The notes under the pieces: generated by a model
Databases searched by the model: none
The model's input: the letters and a program-made list of their open reading frames with translations, nothing else
Told to the model about the DNA's origin: nothing
NCBI RefSeq assembly: GCF_000337555.1
Contig: NZ_AOIO01000040.1
Coordinates: 62,001 to 126,000, forward strand
From: Natrialba asiatica DSM 12278
GTDB lineage: Archaea; Halobacteriota; Halobacteria; Halobacteriales; Natrialbaceae
Direction: 5' to 3'
Length of the DNA stretch: 64,000 nucleotides
Part shown: piece by piece, positions 17,794 to 25,554 of the stretch
How the letters are laid out: every line of letters starts with the position of its first letter
How positions within the stretch are numbered: the first letter of the stretch is position 1
Translations under genes and position numbers: made by a program

Positions 17794-18804
17794 ATGAATC
17801 GACGGCAGCAACTCGCACAGCTCGGCGGCGTTGGGCTCGCCGCTCTCGCAGGCTGTCTGGACACGTTTCGCAGCGACGACGCAACGGTCGTCATCACGGA
17901 CCGCACCGGCCAGCGCGCACTCGATCGTGCGATCGGACGCCTCAACGAGGTCGCGATCGAACTCGGAACACGGACCGACGAGAACCTCGGCCGTGGAGCA
18001 CAGGAATCGACAGAGACTGCGTTCGAGCCGACCCCTTATTACGAGACGATCGACGCCGCTCGCTCGGCGCTCGATACGGCCGCCGACGAACTCGAAGCCG
18101 ACCGACAATCCGACGTTGAAATCGGTCGGGAATACGCTGATAGCCTCGAGGCATTAGTTTCGGTAACTGCAACTGTCAGCGATGACGAGCTGTCGGCGGA
18201 AATCGAGGAAGTCGGCACCGTCTTCGAGGAGGCCGGCGAAGAAACCGACGACACCGAAACGGATCTCGAGCAGGCCACCACGACCATCGAGGACCGAACC
18301 GCGCTCCTCGATGAGGCACGGACGACCCACGAGACCGCTCGGACGAGTATCGACGGCCTCGATGACGCCCGGTTCGAGGCCCTGCCGACCATCGATCTCG
18401 ACCGGCTCACGGACGGCCTCTCGACTCTCGGGACCGTTCTCGACGCCCAAACCGCTCTCGCGAGCAGCTACGGCGACCTGCTCGACGGCTACGCTGCACT
18501 CGAGGCCGGCCGCGAGTTCATAGACGACGGTGCCTACCAGGAGGCCGAAGCTGCGTTCGTCGATGCCGAATCGGCGTTCACGACGGGACGGAAAACGGTC
18601 GCGGAGAATCGCGACGAGGCACCCGCTGAACTCGCAGCGTCGTTCGAAACGGCACACTGCCAGAGTAGCCACTTGCAGTCGGCAGCGACGGCGTTCGCCG
18701 AGGCGGCAGCGGCTGCTGACAACGGAAACTATCTCACCGCCCAGGAGCGTCGGGACGAGGCCGACGAGTCACTCGGGGCGGCGGGTGAGTGCGGCGACCA
18801 GTAG
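17794..18804 (+). CDS. Predicted lipoprotein, helical
   Basis: A 336-residue protein with the signal MNRRQQLAQLGGVGLAALAGC (lipobox ALAGC, Cys21; a single Arg pair before the hydrophobic core). The mature part is very acidic and almost entirely helical (for example EEVGTVFEEAGEETDDTETDLEQATTTIEDRTALLDEA), consistent with long coiled coils, with two Cys (AHCQSS and GECGDQ) near the C terminus. No family is recognised. The 258-nt gap upstream holds no gene that I can support. Confidence 0.65.
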   Translation: MNRRQQLAQLGGVGLAALAGCLDTFRSDDATVVITDRTGQRALDRAIGRLNEVAIELGTRTDENLGRGAQESTETAFEPTPYYETIDAARSALDTAADELEADRQSDVEIGREYADSLEALVSVTATVSDDELSAEIEEVGTVFEEAGEETDDTETDLEQATTTIEDRTALLDEARTTHETARTSIDGLDDARFEALPTIDLDRLTDGLSTLGTVLDAQTALASSYGDLLDGYAALEAGREFIDDGAYQEAEAAFVDAESAFTTGRKTVAENRDEAPAELAASFETAHCQSSHLQSAATAFAEAAAAADNGNYLTAQERRDEADESLGAAGECGDQ

Positions 18805-18827
18805 ACCAGAGACCAGCAGGAGTCGTC

Positions 18828-19241
18828 TCACCCCTCGACCGGCCGTCCGTCTTCCGTCGGCGGCGCGATGTGGTCGATGTACTCCTCGACTGTCGGTTCC
18901 TCGACGCGGACGCGGACGCTGATCTCGCCGAGTTCGTCCGGTTCACCGACCGAGAAGGTGATCCGGTCCTCGAAGGCGGCCTGCTTTTTGAGCGCGAACG
19001 AGAACGTCTCGCCTTCGCGCGTCGAGAAGAACTCGCCGCGAGCGGTGTCGAGGATTTCCTGCCTGTGAAGCAGTTCGGAGAGGTGTTCCATCGAGTGTGT
19101 TTCCCCTCGGACTTCGCCGAACGATTCCTCGAGATCGGCGGTCGGGAAGATATTGGCGACGGCGTCGGCGACCCGACTCGTCACCTCGGTATCGTGGATC
19201 GGTGCCGTAATTTCGACGGCGACGCGGTAGATGTCGGTCAT
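18828..19241 (-). CDS. UPF0201 (DUF54) RNA-binding-domain protein
   Basis: A 137-residue protein (MTDIYRVAVEITAPIHDTE) with the archaeal UPF0201 pattern: paired alpha-beta units, VADAVANIFPTADLE, HLSELLHRQEILDTARG, and a beta end FSVGEPDELGEISVRVR. It is found throughout archaea and resembles the ribosomal L5 fold. It lies just downstream of the UPF0200 gene on the same strand, an arrangement seen in many archaeal genomes. The start at 19241 removes three weak upstream residues. Confidence 0.85.
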   Translation of the reverse strand: MTDIYRVAVEITAPIHDTEVTSRVADAVANIFPTADLEESFGEVRGETHSMEHLSELLHRQEILDTARGEFFSTREGETFSFALKKQAAFEDRITFSVGEPDELGEISVRVRVEEPTVEEYIDHIAPPTEDGRPVEG

Positions 19242-19350
19242 GTGTATCAATGGTTCAGTGTTTCAGTGTCTCAGTAGCGGAATCGGTGTTGGTATCGATA
19301 TCGGTGTCGGGATCGGTGGCAGTCGTGGTGGTAGCGGATTCGTTCGATAG

Positions 19351-20070
19351 CTACGGCTGCGGTTCTTCCGTCTCGGCCTCAGTCTCGGTTGTCGTGTCGG
19401 CCCCGGGTTCAGATTCGGGTTCGGGTTCGGCTTCGGGGTTGTCACCACCACCACAACCAGTCCTGTCACCGTCACTATCGCTATCGCCATCACTATCACA
19501 GTCGCGGTCGCGGTCATCACCAGCCGATCCCGTACGGATGATCGACCGGATGCGCTCGTGAAACGCCTCGAGCGAGTCGGTGTTTTCGACGACGACATCG
19601 GCGCGATCCATCGCGTCGTCCATGCCGAAGCCGCGTTCACGTTCGTCGCGGGCGGCCAGCCCCTCGCCGCCGTCGGCTTCGCGGACGTCACGGCCGCGAT
19701 CATCGATCCGGTCGGCGCGAACCTCGAACGGGGCTTCGATACTGATCAGCGTAAACGACTCGCCGAATCGCTTTTCGAACGTATCGACTTCGGTATCCGA
19801 ACGAATGCCATCGACGAGGACCGTCTCGTGGTTCTGCAAGCGGTCTTCGATCATGGGGAGCGAGCGCTCGGCGATAGCCGCCGGGCCGTTCTCCTCGCGC
19901 AACGCCTGTGCGACCGTGCCGTGGTCTTTCGTCGGATCGAGACCGCGGTCCGCCGTCTCCTGGCGGACGACATCGCCCATTGTCACGACCGGAATCCCAT
20001 CCTCGCGTGCGACGGTGGCTGCCTCGCCCTTGCCACTGCCGGGAAGACCCACCGTTCCGATGACGTGCAT
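19351..20070 (-). CDS. UPF0200 family P-loop kinase-like protein
   Basis: A 239-residue protein. It has Walker A GLPGSGKG at 8-15, VTMGDVVRQE (lid region), ENGPAAIAERSLPMIED, VLVDGIRSDTEVD and IEAPFEVRADRI, as in archaeal UPF0200, which resemble dephospho-CoA kinases and adenylate kinases. The conserved part ends near residue 180. The last 55 residues are a repetitive Asp/Ser/Glu/Pro tail (DSDGDSDSDGD, EPEPESEPG) encoded by a simple hexanucleotide-like repeat, which probably varies in length between strains. Start at 20070 is fixed by MHVIGTVGLPG. Confidence 0.85.
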   Translation of the reverse strand: MHVIGTVGLPGSGKGEAATVAREDGIPVVTMGDVVRQETADRGLDPTKDHGTVAQALREENGPAAIAERSLPMIEDRLQNHETVLVDGIRSDTEVDTFEKRFGESFTLISIEAPFEVRADRIDDRGRDVREADGGEGLAARDERERGFGMDDAMDRADVVVENTDSLEAFHERIRSIIRTGSAGDDRDRDCDSDGDSDSDGDRTGCGGGDNPEAEPEPESEPGADTTTETEAETEEPQP

Positions 20071-20431
20071 CGAGGAAACGTACCGGCGAGACGTGCATAA
20101 GGGCTGTGTTCGCCGGCGCAAGATAGCCCATCCCGTATCCGACGCCATCCCGAAGTTGTAGCTGCCGAAACTCGTTAGGACTGCGATAGTTCTCCCCTAC
20201 GGACTCGTTTCTCTCTCCCGAACTCGGTCGGCAGCACTCACAACTGCGCTGGCAAGGTAGTTTCGGATCAACAGCGGGAGGGAATTCGTTGCGTGAGTGA
20301 AACCAACACGCTCGGGGAAAACGGGTCGTTCTCGTGGATGGGACCATCGGTAATTCGTCTGAATCGGCATTGTTCGTCCAAACGGACGGTACGCATTATT
20401 TATCACTCCATCATCGGGTTCAGGTGCTGAT
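20071..20431. other. Intergenic stretch without a supported gene
   Basis: About 360 bases. No open frame has a convincing start or family resemblance. An AT-rich tract (about 20394-20404) 25-30 nt before the ATG at 20432 is a likely TATA box for the lipoprotein gene that follows. Confidence 0.4.
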
Positions 20432-20830
20432 ATGACAGCACCAACCCTCAACAGGCGCCGGTTCACCGCGGCTCTTGGAGCCGGTATAGTTACAGCGGTC
20501 GCGGGCTGTAGCGACGACCAACAGGAAGACGATGCCGGCGGTGACGACGGTATGGGCGGCGGCGATGACGGCACGGGCGGCGGCAATGGCGGTGCCCCTG
20601 ACGGGAACGGTCAGGAGGACACGGGCGGTGAGACGGGCGACGATGGCGGCATGGGAGCCGACGACGGCACCACCGACGGCACAGGCGGCAACGAGACGGG
20701 TACTGGAGGAGACGGCAACGAAACGAACGAGTCCGACGAGGGCGACATGGACGGGACGACGGACGACACCTCCGGCGGCAACGAAACCGATACCGGTACC
20801 GAGACGGGCGACAGCGCACAGTCCCCCTGA
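20432..20830 (+). CDS. Low-complexity Tat lipoprotein
   Basis: A 132-residue protein. The signal MTAPTLNRRRFTAALGAGIVTAVAGC has a twin-arginine RRRF and lipobox VAGC (Cys26). The mature part is almost only Gly, Asp, Thr, Glu and Asn (GDDGMGGGDDGTGGGNGG and similar), ending without a folded domain. This may be an extended, disordered surface spacer, or the N-terminal remnant of a longer lipoprotein whose folded part has been lost. Confidence 0.6.
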   Translation: MTAPTLNRRRFTAALGAGIVTAVAGCSDDQQEDDAGGDDGMGGGDDGTGGGNGGAPDGNGQEDTGGETGDDGGMGADDGTTDGTGGNETGTGGDGNETNESDEGDMDGTTDDTSGGNETDTGTETGDSAQSP

Positions 20831-20941
20831 CAGAGGGACGGTCACCCCTGAACGCAGACACTAGCACAGACCACACCAAACCCGTTCTTTTCGGTTCCCG
20901 ATTCCGATCACCCGGCCCGCTCGGACCCATCAGTCAAAGGG

Positions 20942-20947
20942 TATAAA
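20942..20947 (+). promoter_or_regulatory. TATA box of tRNA-Arg
   Basis: TATAAA lies about 36 nt upstream of the mature 5' end of the tRNA. A short 5' leader would then be removed by RNase P. Confidence 0.45.
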
Positions 20948-20983
20948 TTGGCCTGACGAATACGGACGTGATGACGAACTCGT

Positions 20984-21087
20984 GGGCACGTAGCTCAGTC
21001 CGGACAGAGCGTCGGACTTCTATCCTCATTGGGATTGCAATGGGGGAAGCCATCCGATGGTCGTGGGTTCGAATCCCATCGTGCCCG
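20984..21087 (+). tRNA. tRNA-Arg(UCU) with a 29-nt intron
   Basis: The acceptor stem GGGCACG (20984-20990) pairs with CGTGCCC (21080-21086), followed by discriminator G at 21087. The D arm TAGCTCAGTCCGGACAGAGC, anticodon stem TCGGA/TCCGA, and T arm GTGGG-TTCGAAT-CCCAT (five pairs with one G-U) are complete. The anticodon loop reads C-T-TCT-A, giving anticodon UCU. An intron of 29 nt sits after position 37. It forms a bulge-helix-bulge: four-pair helix CTTC/GAAG, 3-nt bulges TAT and CCA, and an inner hairpin CCTCATTG/CAATGGGG. The 3' end of the gene is the integration target of the provirus. Confidence 0.95.
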
Positions 21088-21210
21088 TGCGAAAACTATC
21101 GGTTTTGGACTTCTATTCGAAAGTCCGTATGGCGACTCCTACCGACCAAATTCGACGCATTCGCGATTCGATAGCCATCCTGAGAATCCGGATCCCGTTC
21201 GACAGTTGAA
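21073..21210 (+). repeat. Left attachment site (attL)
   Basis: This 138-bp sequence is repeated at 40255-40392 with no indels and four base differences. Its first 15 bases are the 3' end of tRNA-Arg, so insertion keeps the tRNA intact. The shared region is much longer than the usual 15-60 bp core, so about 120 bp of downstream flank is also shared. Confidence 0.9.
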
Positions 21211-21267
21211 CACCCCCCTCCGCCGGCTTGCGTTTTTCATTCTCGTACAGCACTGGGGGTGGTCAGC

Positions 21268-21498
21268 GTGACGACCGTCCCCTGGTCGCCCGTCGATCAC
21301 TCGACATGCGAACACTGCGGAGCCCACGTTACCGATCAATTTCGTCGCGTCTTCGGTGACGACCAAGACCAGGCCCATCGGTGCAGCGAGTGTGATACTT
21401 ACGCGCGGTTGAGCCGCGGGTCTGCAGCTGGCGTCGACGTTCCGGTCCCCGATCCGGAAACGTCGCCCGGCCGTCACGGAGGTGAGGCCGATGCGTAA
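21268..21498 (+). CDS. Small zinc-ribbon protein, DUF7563-like
   Basis: A protein of about 76 residues from GTG 21268 (alternative GTG 21259). The core CEHCGAHVTDQFRRVFGDDQDQAHRCSECD has two Cys pairs that can bind zinc and is typical of the haloarchaeal DUF7563 small proteins often found in proviruses. It is the first gene of a rightward operon in which each gene overlaps or touches the next. The role is unknown. Confidence 0.65.
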   Translation: MTTVPWSPVDHSTCEHCGAHVTDQFRRVFGDDQDQAHRCSECDTYARLSRGSAAGVDVPVPDPETSPGRHGGEADA

Positions 21499-21625
21499 GC
21501 CGGCGTTCGTTCCTGCGAGCCGGCTGTACGATATCGAGAGTCAGACGCCCATAGCCCATCCAGCCCACCAAGCGGCTGACGAAGAAGTTCGACAGGCTAT
21601 CGAAAGCCGAGGTGAGTCGGCGTGA
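21491..21625 (+). CDS. Very small hypothetical provirus protein
   Basis: A 44-residue protein (MRKPAFVPASRLYDIES) that begins eight bases before the end of the preceding gene. A strong ribosome-binding site GGAGGTGA lies 5-6 nt before its ATG, and its stop overlaps the GTG start of the next gene. This tight coupling supports it as a real gene although no family is recognised. Confidence 0.5.
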   Translation: MRKPAFVPASRLYDIESQTPIAHPAHQAADEEVRQAIESRGESA

Positions 21626-21741
21626 GCCGCCTGGTCGAATCCGACGAGTGCGAACGGTGCGGTGATCGGATTACCGGGCTTCGTCGTCTCTGCACGGACT
21701 GTACGCGCGATGTACGCGACGCGCGGGAGGGACCGCTATGA
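21622..21741 (+). CDS. Very small zinc-finger protein
   Basis: A 39-residue protein from GTG 21622. It has two Cys pairs, CERCG and CTDC, separated by 10 residues, which is one compact zinc ribbon. A GAGGTGA ribosome-binding site precedes the start, and the stop overlaps the ATG of the next gene (ATGA). Its role is probably a viral regulator or adaptor, by inference. Confidence 0.55.
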   Translation: MSRLVESDECERCGDRITGLRRLCTDCTRDVRDAREGPL

Positions 21742-22259
21742 GTTCTCGAGTGTCGGCGCTGGAGAGTTCGAAGGCCAGCGGTGATGCGCTCGAGGCAGAA
21801 CTGGTTCAGACGATCGACGCCCTGGAGTTCGTCGGTGATCGGACGGCCACCTGGCACGACGCCAGAACCACGAGCCTTCTCGAACCGGACGAGTCGCTGC
21901 CGTTCTACGGTATCGTTCTGGTCGAATCCGAGACGCCGGTCGAAATCAAAGGCTGCCAAATAGAGACGAGTAACGGCGACCGATCGACGCGCGGGCGGTT
22001 CTACGTCAAGCGAGCCGCCCACGAGCAACTACTCGAAGCCGCCGGGATGTACCTGCTCGTCGTCTACATTCCGCGGCCGGGACTCCCCCAGGTCGCCCGC
22101 GCGATCGTTCCGGCGACGCTCGTCGATGAACTCCTGGCCGGGCGGTGGTACGAGGTCGGCGGGTCGCGCTCGGAATCCGAGGTCGCGAAACTCACCTGGT
22201 CGCACGTCATCGAACCCGCGGGAGTCGATCCGTCGACGACGGTCGGTGATCGACGATGA
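21738..22259 (+). CDS. PD-(D/E)XK-like provirus protein, paralogue of 29295-29678
   Basis: A 173-residue protein. The block WHDARTTS...ETPVEIKGCQIE, then RGRFYVKRAAHEQLLEA and YLLVVYIPRPG, has the order and spacing of the restriction-endonuclease/Holliday-junction-resolvase fold, with E-x-K as the catalytic pair. The gene at 29295 in the same provirus has the same blocks (WHDARFG, TPVEIKST, REYHEKL, YCFVVYRP). The nuclease role is inferred from this pattern and needs structural confirmation. It is coupled to both neighbours by ATGA overlaps. Confidence 0.55.
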   Translation: MSSRVSALESSKASGDALEAELVQTIDALEFVGDRTATWHDARTTSLLEPDESLPFYGIVLVESETPVEIKGCQIETSNGDRSTRGRFYVKRAAHEQLLEAAGMYLLVVYIPRPGLPQVARAIVPATLVDELLAGRWYEVGGSRSESEVAKLTWSHVIEPAGVDPSTTVGDRR

Positions 22260-22549
22260 GTTCCGGCCTCGAGCGAGGAGATCGTGACCTCGGCGCCGAA
22301 CTCGAGAGCCCAGCGACCGGCCAGGTCGGGATTCCCGTCGACGCGATCTGCACCGGCTGTGGCCGGATTCACGTCAAGCGGTCGCCCCTCGAATCCGTTC
22401 GCGAGGCTTCCACCGATACCGAGCCAACTGAACTCGAAGTGCGGGACCTCACGTCGTTCAAACACGTCTGTCACCGCTGTCAGACCGCGACATGGTGGAA
22501 TTCTGTGGCCATACTCTCGGGTCTGCTCGAGAGTGAGGGAGGTGAGTAG
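22256..22549 (+). CDS. Zinc-ribbon provirus protein
   Basis: A 97-residue protein. CTGCGRIHVKR and CHRCQTATWWN form two Cys pairs 43 residues apart, the signature of a zinc-ribbon DNA- or RNA-binding protein. It sits in the early operon, overlapping the gene before it (ATGA) and two bases from the start of the next gene. A GGAGGTGA near its end serves as ribosome-binding site for that gene. Confidence 0.6.
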   Translation: MSSGLERGDRDLGAELESPATGQVGIPVDAICTGCGRIHVKRSPLESVREASTDTEPTELEVRDLTSFKHVCHRCQTATWWNSVAILSGLLESEGGE

Positions 22550-22551
22550 CG

Positions 22552-24171
22552 GTGTCACAAGTCGAGACGACGCCGCACGAGTGCGAAGGCCGGTGGAAGT
22601 GGCCCGACTGGGGCCGCGGGCCCTACGATGCGCTCTCGTCGGTGATGCTCGGTCCGCCGTTTGAAGGTCACCTTGAGTTGGACGCGGAGATCGACGGCGA
22701 ACCCTGGCATCTCGTAGTGAAGTACAGCAAGTCGGGATTCGCGCCGCGACTCTCCGATGGGATCAATGCTGAACGGCTCTACGAGTGGGACATCATCGGT
22801 CGTGGACGCGGCGAGAGCAAGGCGACGTTCAATATCTCGCCCCGGTTCCCAAATATGCGCCACTGGGAAACCGGCGACCCGGTGAACCTGCCCTGGGAAA
22901 ATCAGGTCGGCGAAGTCGACGGCGTCGACGTCGAGTACCACACGAGTAACATCGAACCCGAGCGTGGGCTCGAATTGCTACCGGAGTTCTTCGCGGCGAT
23001 CTTCGACGAAGCCAACGAGCGGATTCACTCAGAGTATTTCCGAACGGACCCCCACGAAGCCAGCCGAATGTGGGCGTACGAGCGATACGTGCGTATCCGT
23101 CGCGAATGGGCCGAGAAACTGTCTTCGGCCGGTGTCCTGCAGAAGATCGCGCTGCACCTCTCCGACCTGGAAGGAATCAAAGCCGAACTGCACATCGATA
23201 ACGAGGAAGTGATCAACCACCAGAACCGCCTCATCTTGAATCCGGCGTCAGCGAAAGAACTCTTCCCCAGTCACACCTACGGCCGGAAGTTCGAGATCTA
23301 CCAGCTGGCCGATCCGGATGCGGTCTCGAAAGACCACCCGTCGTACCATCCGAAGGTCGAAGTCCTGGTCAACAAGAAGATGAACGACGGTGAGGCGTGG
23401 GCGTGGGCCGATCGAGGCGAGGTCACCGAGCAGATCGAGGAGACGCTACTGAACGCGCTGCACTGGGAAGACATCCCGCTCGGACCGGACGGCAATGGCG
23501 TCTACATCGCCGACGATCACTTCGACGCTGTCGCGCGCGACGAACCAGTTGAACTCTACGACGATCCCACGCCGCGGCTCGAGGCGAAGAGCGAACACCT
23601 GCTCATGACGACGCTGCGGGATATGGGTGAGACGCCGCGAGAGGTGACCGAGGAGGTCGCCACCGATGGCGGGTCGACCGTCGACGAACTCGCCGAACAA
23701 CTCGGCAAGCACCCCGCGACGATCTACCGAGCGATCCAGGACCTCGGCGAGATCTTCGAACTCGACCAAGGCGATGTATCGTTCCGGGTGCGGAAGTATC
23801 GCGAGGAGTTGCGCGCGCTCGTCGAGTCGGCCGAGTACGCGATCGAGAGTTTCGCCGATCGGATTCAGCACGTGATGGGCCTGGCCGATCACGTCGCCGA
23901 GTCCTCACCGTTCCAGCAGTGGCTTGCCGAGAACGGCGCCGAGATAGAGTACGATGCAAACGGGAATCCGAAGAAGCTCCGTATTGATGCGGTTCTCTCG
24001 CTGCTGAAACGCGATAGCTTCGAGAACGCCCGCCAGGTCGCACAGGAGACGATAGACGCCTGGCGGCACTCAGGGAACGACGTAGTGCAGTTCAGTAAGG
24101 TGTCGATGGTCTGGCGGACACCTGGCGGCGGGAAAGACAGCCACCGCGTAGGTTCGATCGCCGACTGGTAG
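22552..24171 (+). CDS. Large winged-helix provirus protein, candidate replication protein
   Basis: A 539-residue protein from GTG 22552, with GGAGGTGA 5 nt upstream. The first 350 residues are mixed alpha-beta with no motif that I can name. Residues 350-420 hold a HTH: TVDELAEQLGKHPATIYRAIQDLGEIFELDQGDVSFRV is a clear winged helix. The C terminus has helices with QQWLAENGAEIEYD and ends GKDSHRVGSIADW. Large proteins of this kind close the early operon in SNJ2-like and other betapleolipovirus-type proviruses, where they are thought to act in replication; this role is inference from position and HTH. Confidence 0.55.
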   Translation: MSQVETTPHECEGRWKWPDWGRGPYDALSSVMLGPPFEGHLELDAEIDGEPWHLVVKYSKSGFAPRLSDGINAERLYEWDIIGRGRGESKATFNISPRFPNMRHWETGDPVNLPWENQVGEVDGVDVEYHTSNIEPERGLELLPEFFAAIFDEANERIHSEYFRTDPHEASRMWAYERYVRIRREWAEKLSSAGVLQKIALHLSDLEGIKAELHIDNEEVINHQNRLILNPASAKELFPSHTYGRKFEIYQLADPDAVSKDHPSYHPKVEVLVNKKMNDGEAWAWADRGEVTEQIEETLLNALHWEDIPLGPDGNGVYIADDHFDAVARDEPVELYDDPTPRLEAKSEHLLMTTLRDMGETPREVTEEVATDGGSTVDELAEQLGKHPATIYRAIQDLGEIFELDQGDVSFRVRKYREELRALVESAEYAIESFADRIQHVMGLADHVAESSPFQQWLAENGAEIEYDANGNPKKLRIDAVLSLLKRDSFENARQVAQETIDAWRHSGNDVVQFSKVSMVWRTPGGGKDSHRVGSIADW

Positions 24172-24632
24172 AACAGCCCTCGTGAGTGGCAACACTCTCT
24201 CGACACTTCTTTTCAGCAACTCAGTTTGTATTCTATCGGTGACTGTCCAGTTCTGGTTGTAGTCCTTGACTTGGGGCCGAAGTCGGCAGCCCGATCGCGC
24301 CGCACCGCATGCGGGTCGATTTCGCGCTGCGCGCGAAACGCCCCTTGCCGGGTGTCCCCAAGGGGACAGAGCCAAAAAATTACACCGCTACCGCCCCGTT
24401 TCACACAGAAACTCTCCAGTTGATGCACAGGAAACAGGGGTCTCTGATGAACTACTATACGAAATTATTTGCAATGTTACCGAACATGGATAGGGGCTCA
24501 CTCAGAGAACCACTAACTCCCATCTCGAAAATCACTTTGAGTAAACGATAAGCAGTCTTTTACAAGGATATTCGACTATTGCCTCAAAATTGTCTGTCTA
24601 TTCAATACAGGCGTCAAAACGGGTGTCATTTT
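24172..24632. other. Intergenic region with clustered inverted repeats; possible origin
   Basis: About 460 bases. It contains three strong inverted repeats in 64 bp (24305-24368) just after the putative replication gene, then turns AT-rich towards the cargo genes. Small open frames here have no family support. Confidence 0.4.
24305..24368. repeat. Three inverted repeats downstream of the putative replication gene
   Basis: CCGCATGCGG (24305-24314) is a perfect palindrome. TTTCGCGC-TGC-GCGCGAAA (24320-24338) has eight pairs. TGTCCCCAAGGGGACA (24353-24368) is a perfect 16-bp palindrome. They could be replication-origin elements, protein-binding sites or a hairpin terminator of the left operon. 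Confidence 0.5.
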
Positions 24633-25415
24633 TCAAATGAATTGGTCCAGCGACCGCTGCTCCACATCTTCTTTTTTCCACCTTATTATACTAATAATGA
24701 CAAATGCTCGTGGTTGGTTCTTCAGATTCCCAATGAAGAAGTACTTCTTATAATCGTCATCAAGTAATCGTAGATTGTTGATGACTTGTTCGGGATTGTC
24801 TGGCTCTTTATCCCAAAACCGGTAGATTCCCCATTCGATGGTATGTTGATCGTGGTTTCCTTTGGCTTCACAATCCTCGCAGGTGTACTCGATGCGAAGC
24901 TTATGCGGGTACGAGTTCTTCGAACGAAGTTCCTCACCTGTTAAATCTGTGGCAATGGGCTCTGGGTCGTCGATTGGTTCAAGATAGGCGTCATGTATCT
25001 CTGCAGGTTCGACTAGCCCCATACTCTTTTTTTCGTCGTTGAGCCGATTCGCACAGGTCTTTGGAATCTGCTTCGTCAGTTCGATCCGGTCGTCACGATC
25101 AAGCCGACCAACCTGCTCAACTTTTTTATACAAATCATCCCAATCACGTTTTGAACCCTGGATTTTCCAACTTTCGTCTCTCCAGTCGTGTGATGGATCT
25201 TGCTCGACTGGGACTTCGATGACGTTCCAGCGCTTCGCGTGACTCGTATATCGATGTGTTGGGTAAATCCGGACGAACCCCTTTTTATCAGACCATCCAC
25301 CGAGGCAAACTGTGTGCCGCCCGTCACTGATCAACTCTGGCCCTGCCCGCCCCAAGACTACTAAATCATTGATGGTATCAGTGGTGATGTCATCAGAATT
25401 TGATTGAGACCTCAT
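24633..25415 (-). CDS. Cargo protein with Cys/His cluster, unknown function
   Basis: A 260-residue protein. The N-terminal half begins with a segment resembling VLxxxGPELISDGRHTVCLGG followed by FVRIYPTHRY, then WNVIEVPVEQDPSHDWRDESWKI; proteins with this N-terminal pattern are widespread but uncharacterised. The C-terminal half carries CEDC (179-182) with HDQH (188-191), a likely zinc site, followed by EWGIYRFW and YFFIGNLKNQPRAFVIISII. Codon use is AT-rich compared with host genes. It is divergent from the ParB-DUF488 gene, and the two promoters share a 139-bp gap, so it is probably part of the same functional module. Confidence 0.55.
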   Translation of the reverse strand: MRSQSNSDDITTDTINDLVVLGRAGPELISDGRHTVCLGGWSDKKGFVRIYPTHRYTSHAKRWNVIEVPVEQDPSHDWRDESWKIQGSKRDWDDLYKKVEQVGRLDRDDRIELTKQIPKTCANRLNDEKKSMGLVEPAEIHDAYLEPIDDPEPIATDLTGEELRSKNSYPHKLRIEYTCEDCEAKGNHDQHTIEWGIYRFWDKEPDNPEQVINNLRLLDDDYKKYFFIGNLKNQPRAFVIISIIRWKKEDVEQRSLDQFI

Positions 25416-25524
25416 TGATTTGATTACTCATTAGGTGTGTCATATAAAAATGCTTGGTATAATTATAGTATCGGATTCGGATTACACTTCCACTTTCACT
25501 CCGCATGCAAGCGGCATGTAAGGA

Positions 25525-25530
25525 TTTAAA
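25525..25530 (+). promoter_or_regulatory. TATA box of the ParB-DUF488 gene
   Basis: TTTAAA lies 24 nt before the ATG at 25555, giving a leaderless transcript. A nearby GCATGC/GCATG repeat (25503-25518) may be an operator. Confidence 0.5.
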
Positions 25531-25554
25531 ACATCTGACTGAATTAATTCTCCT

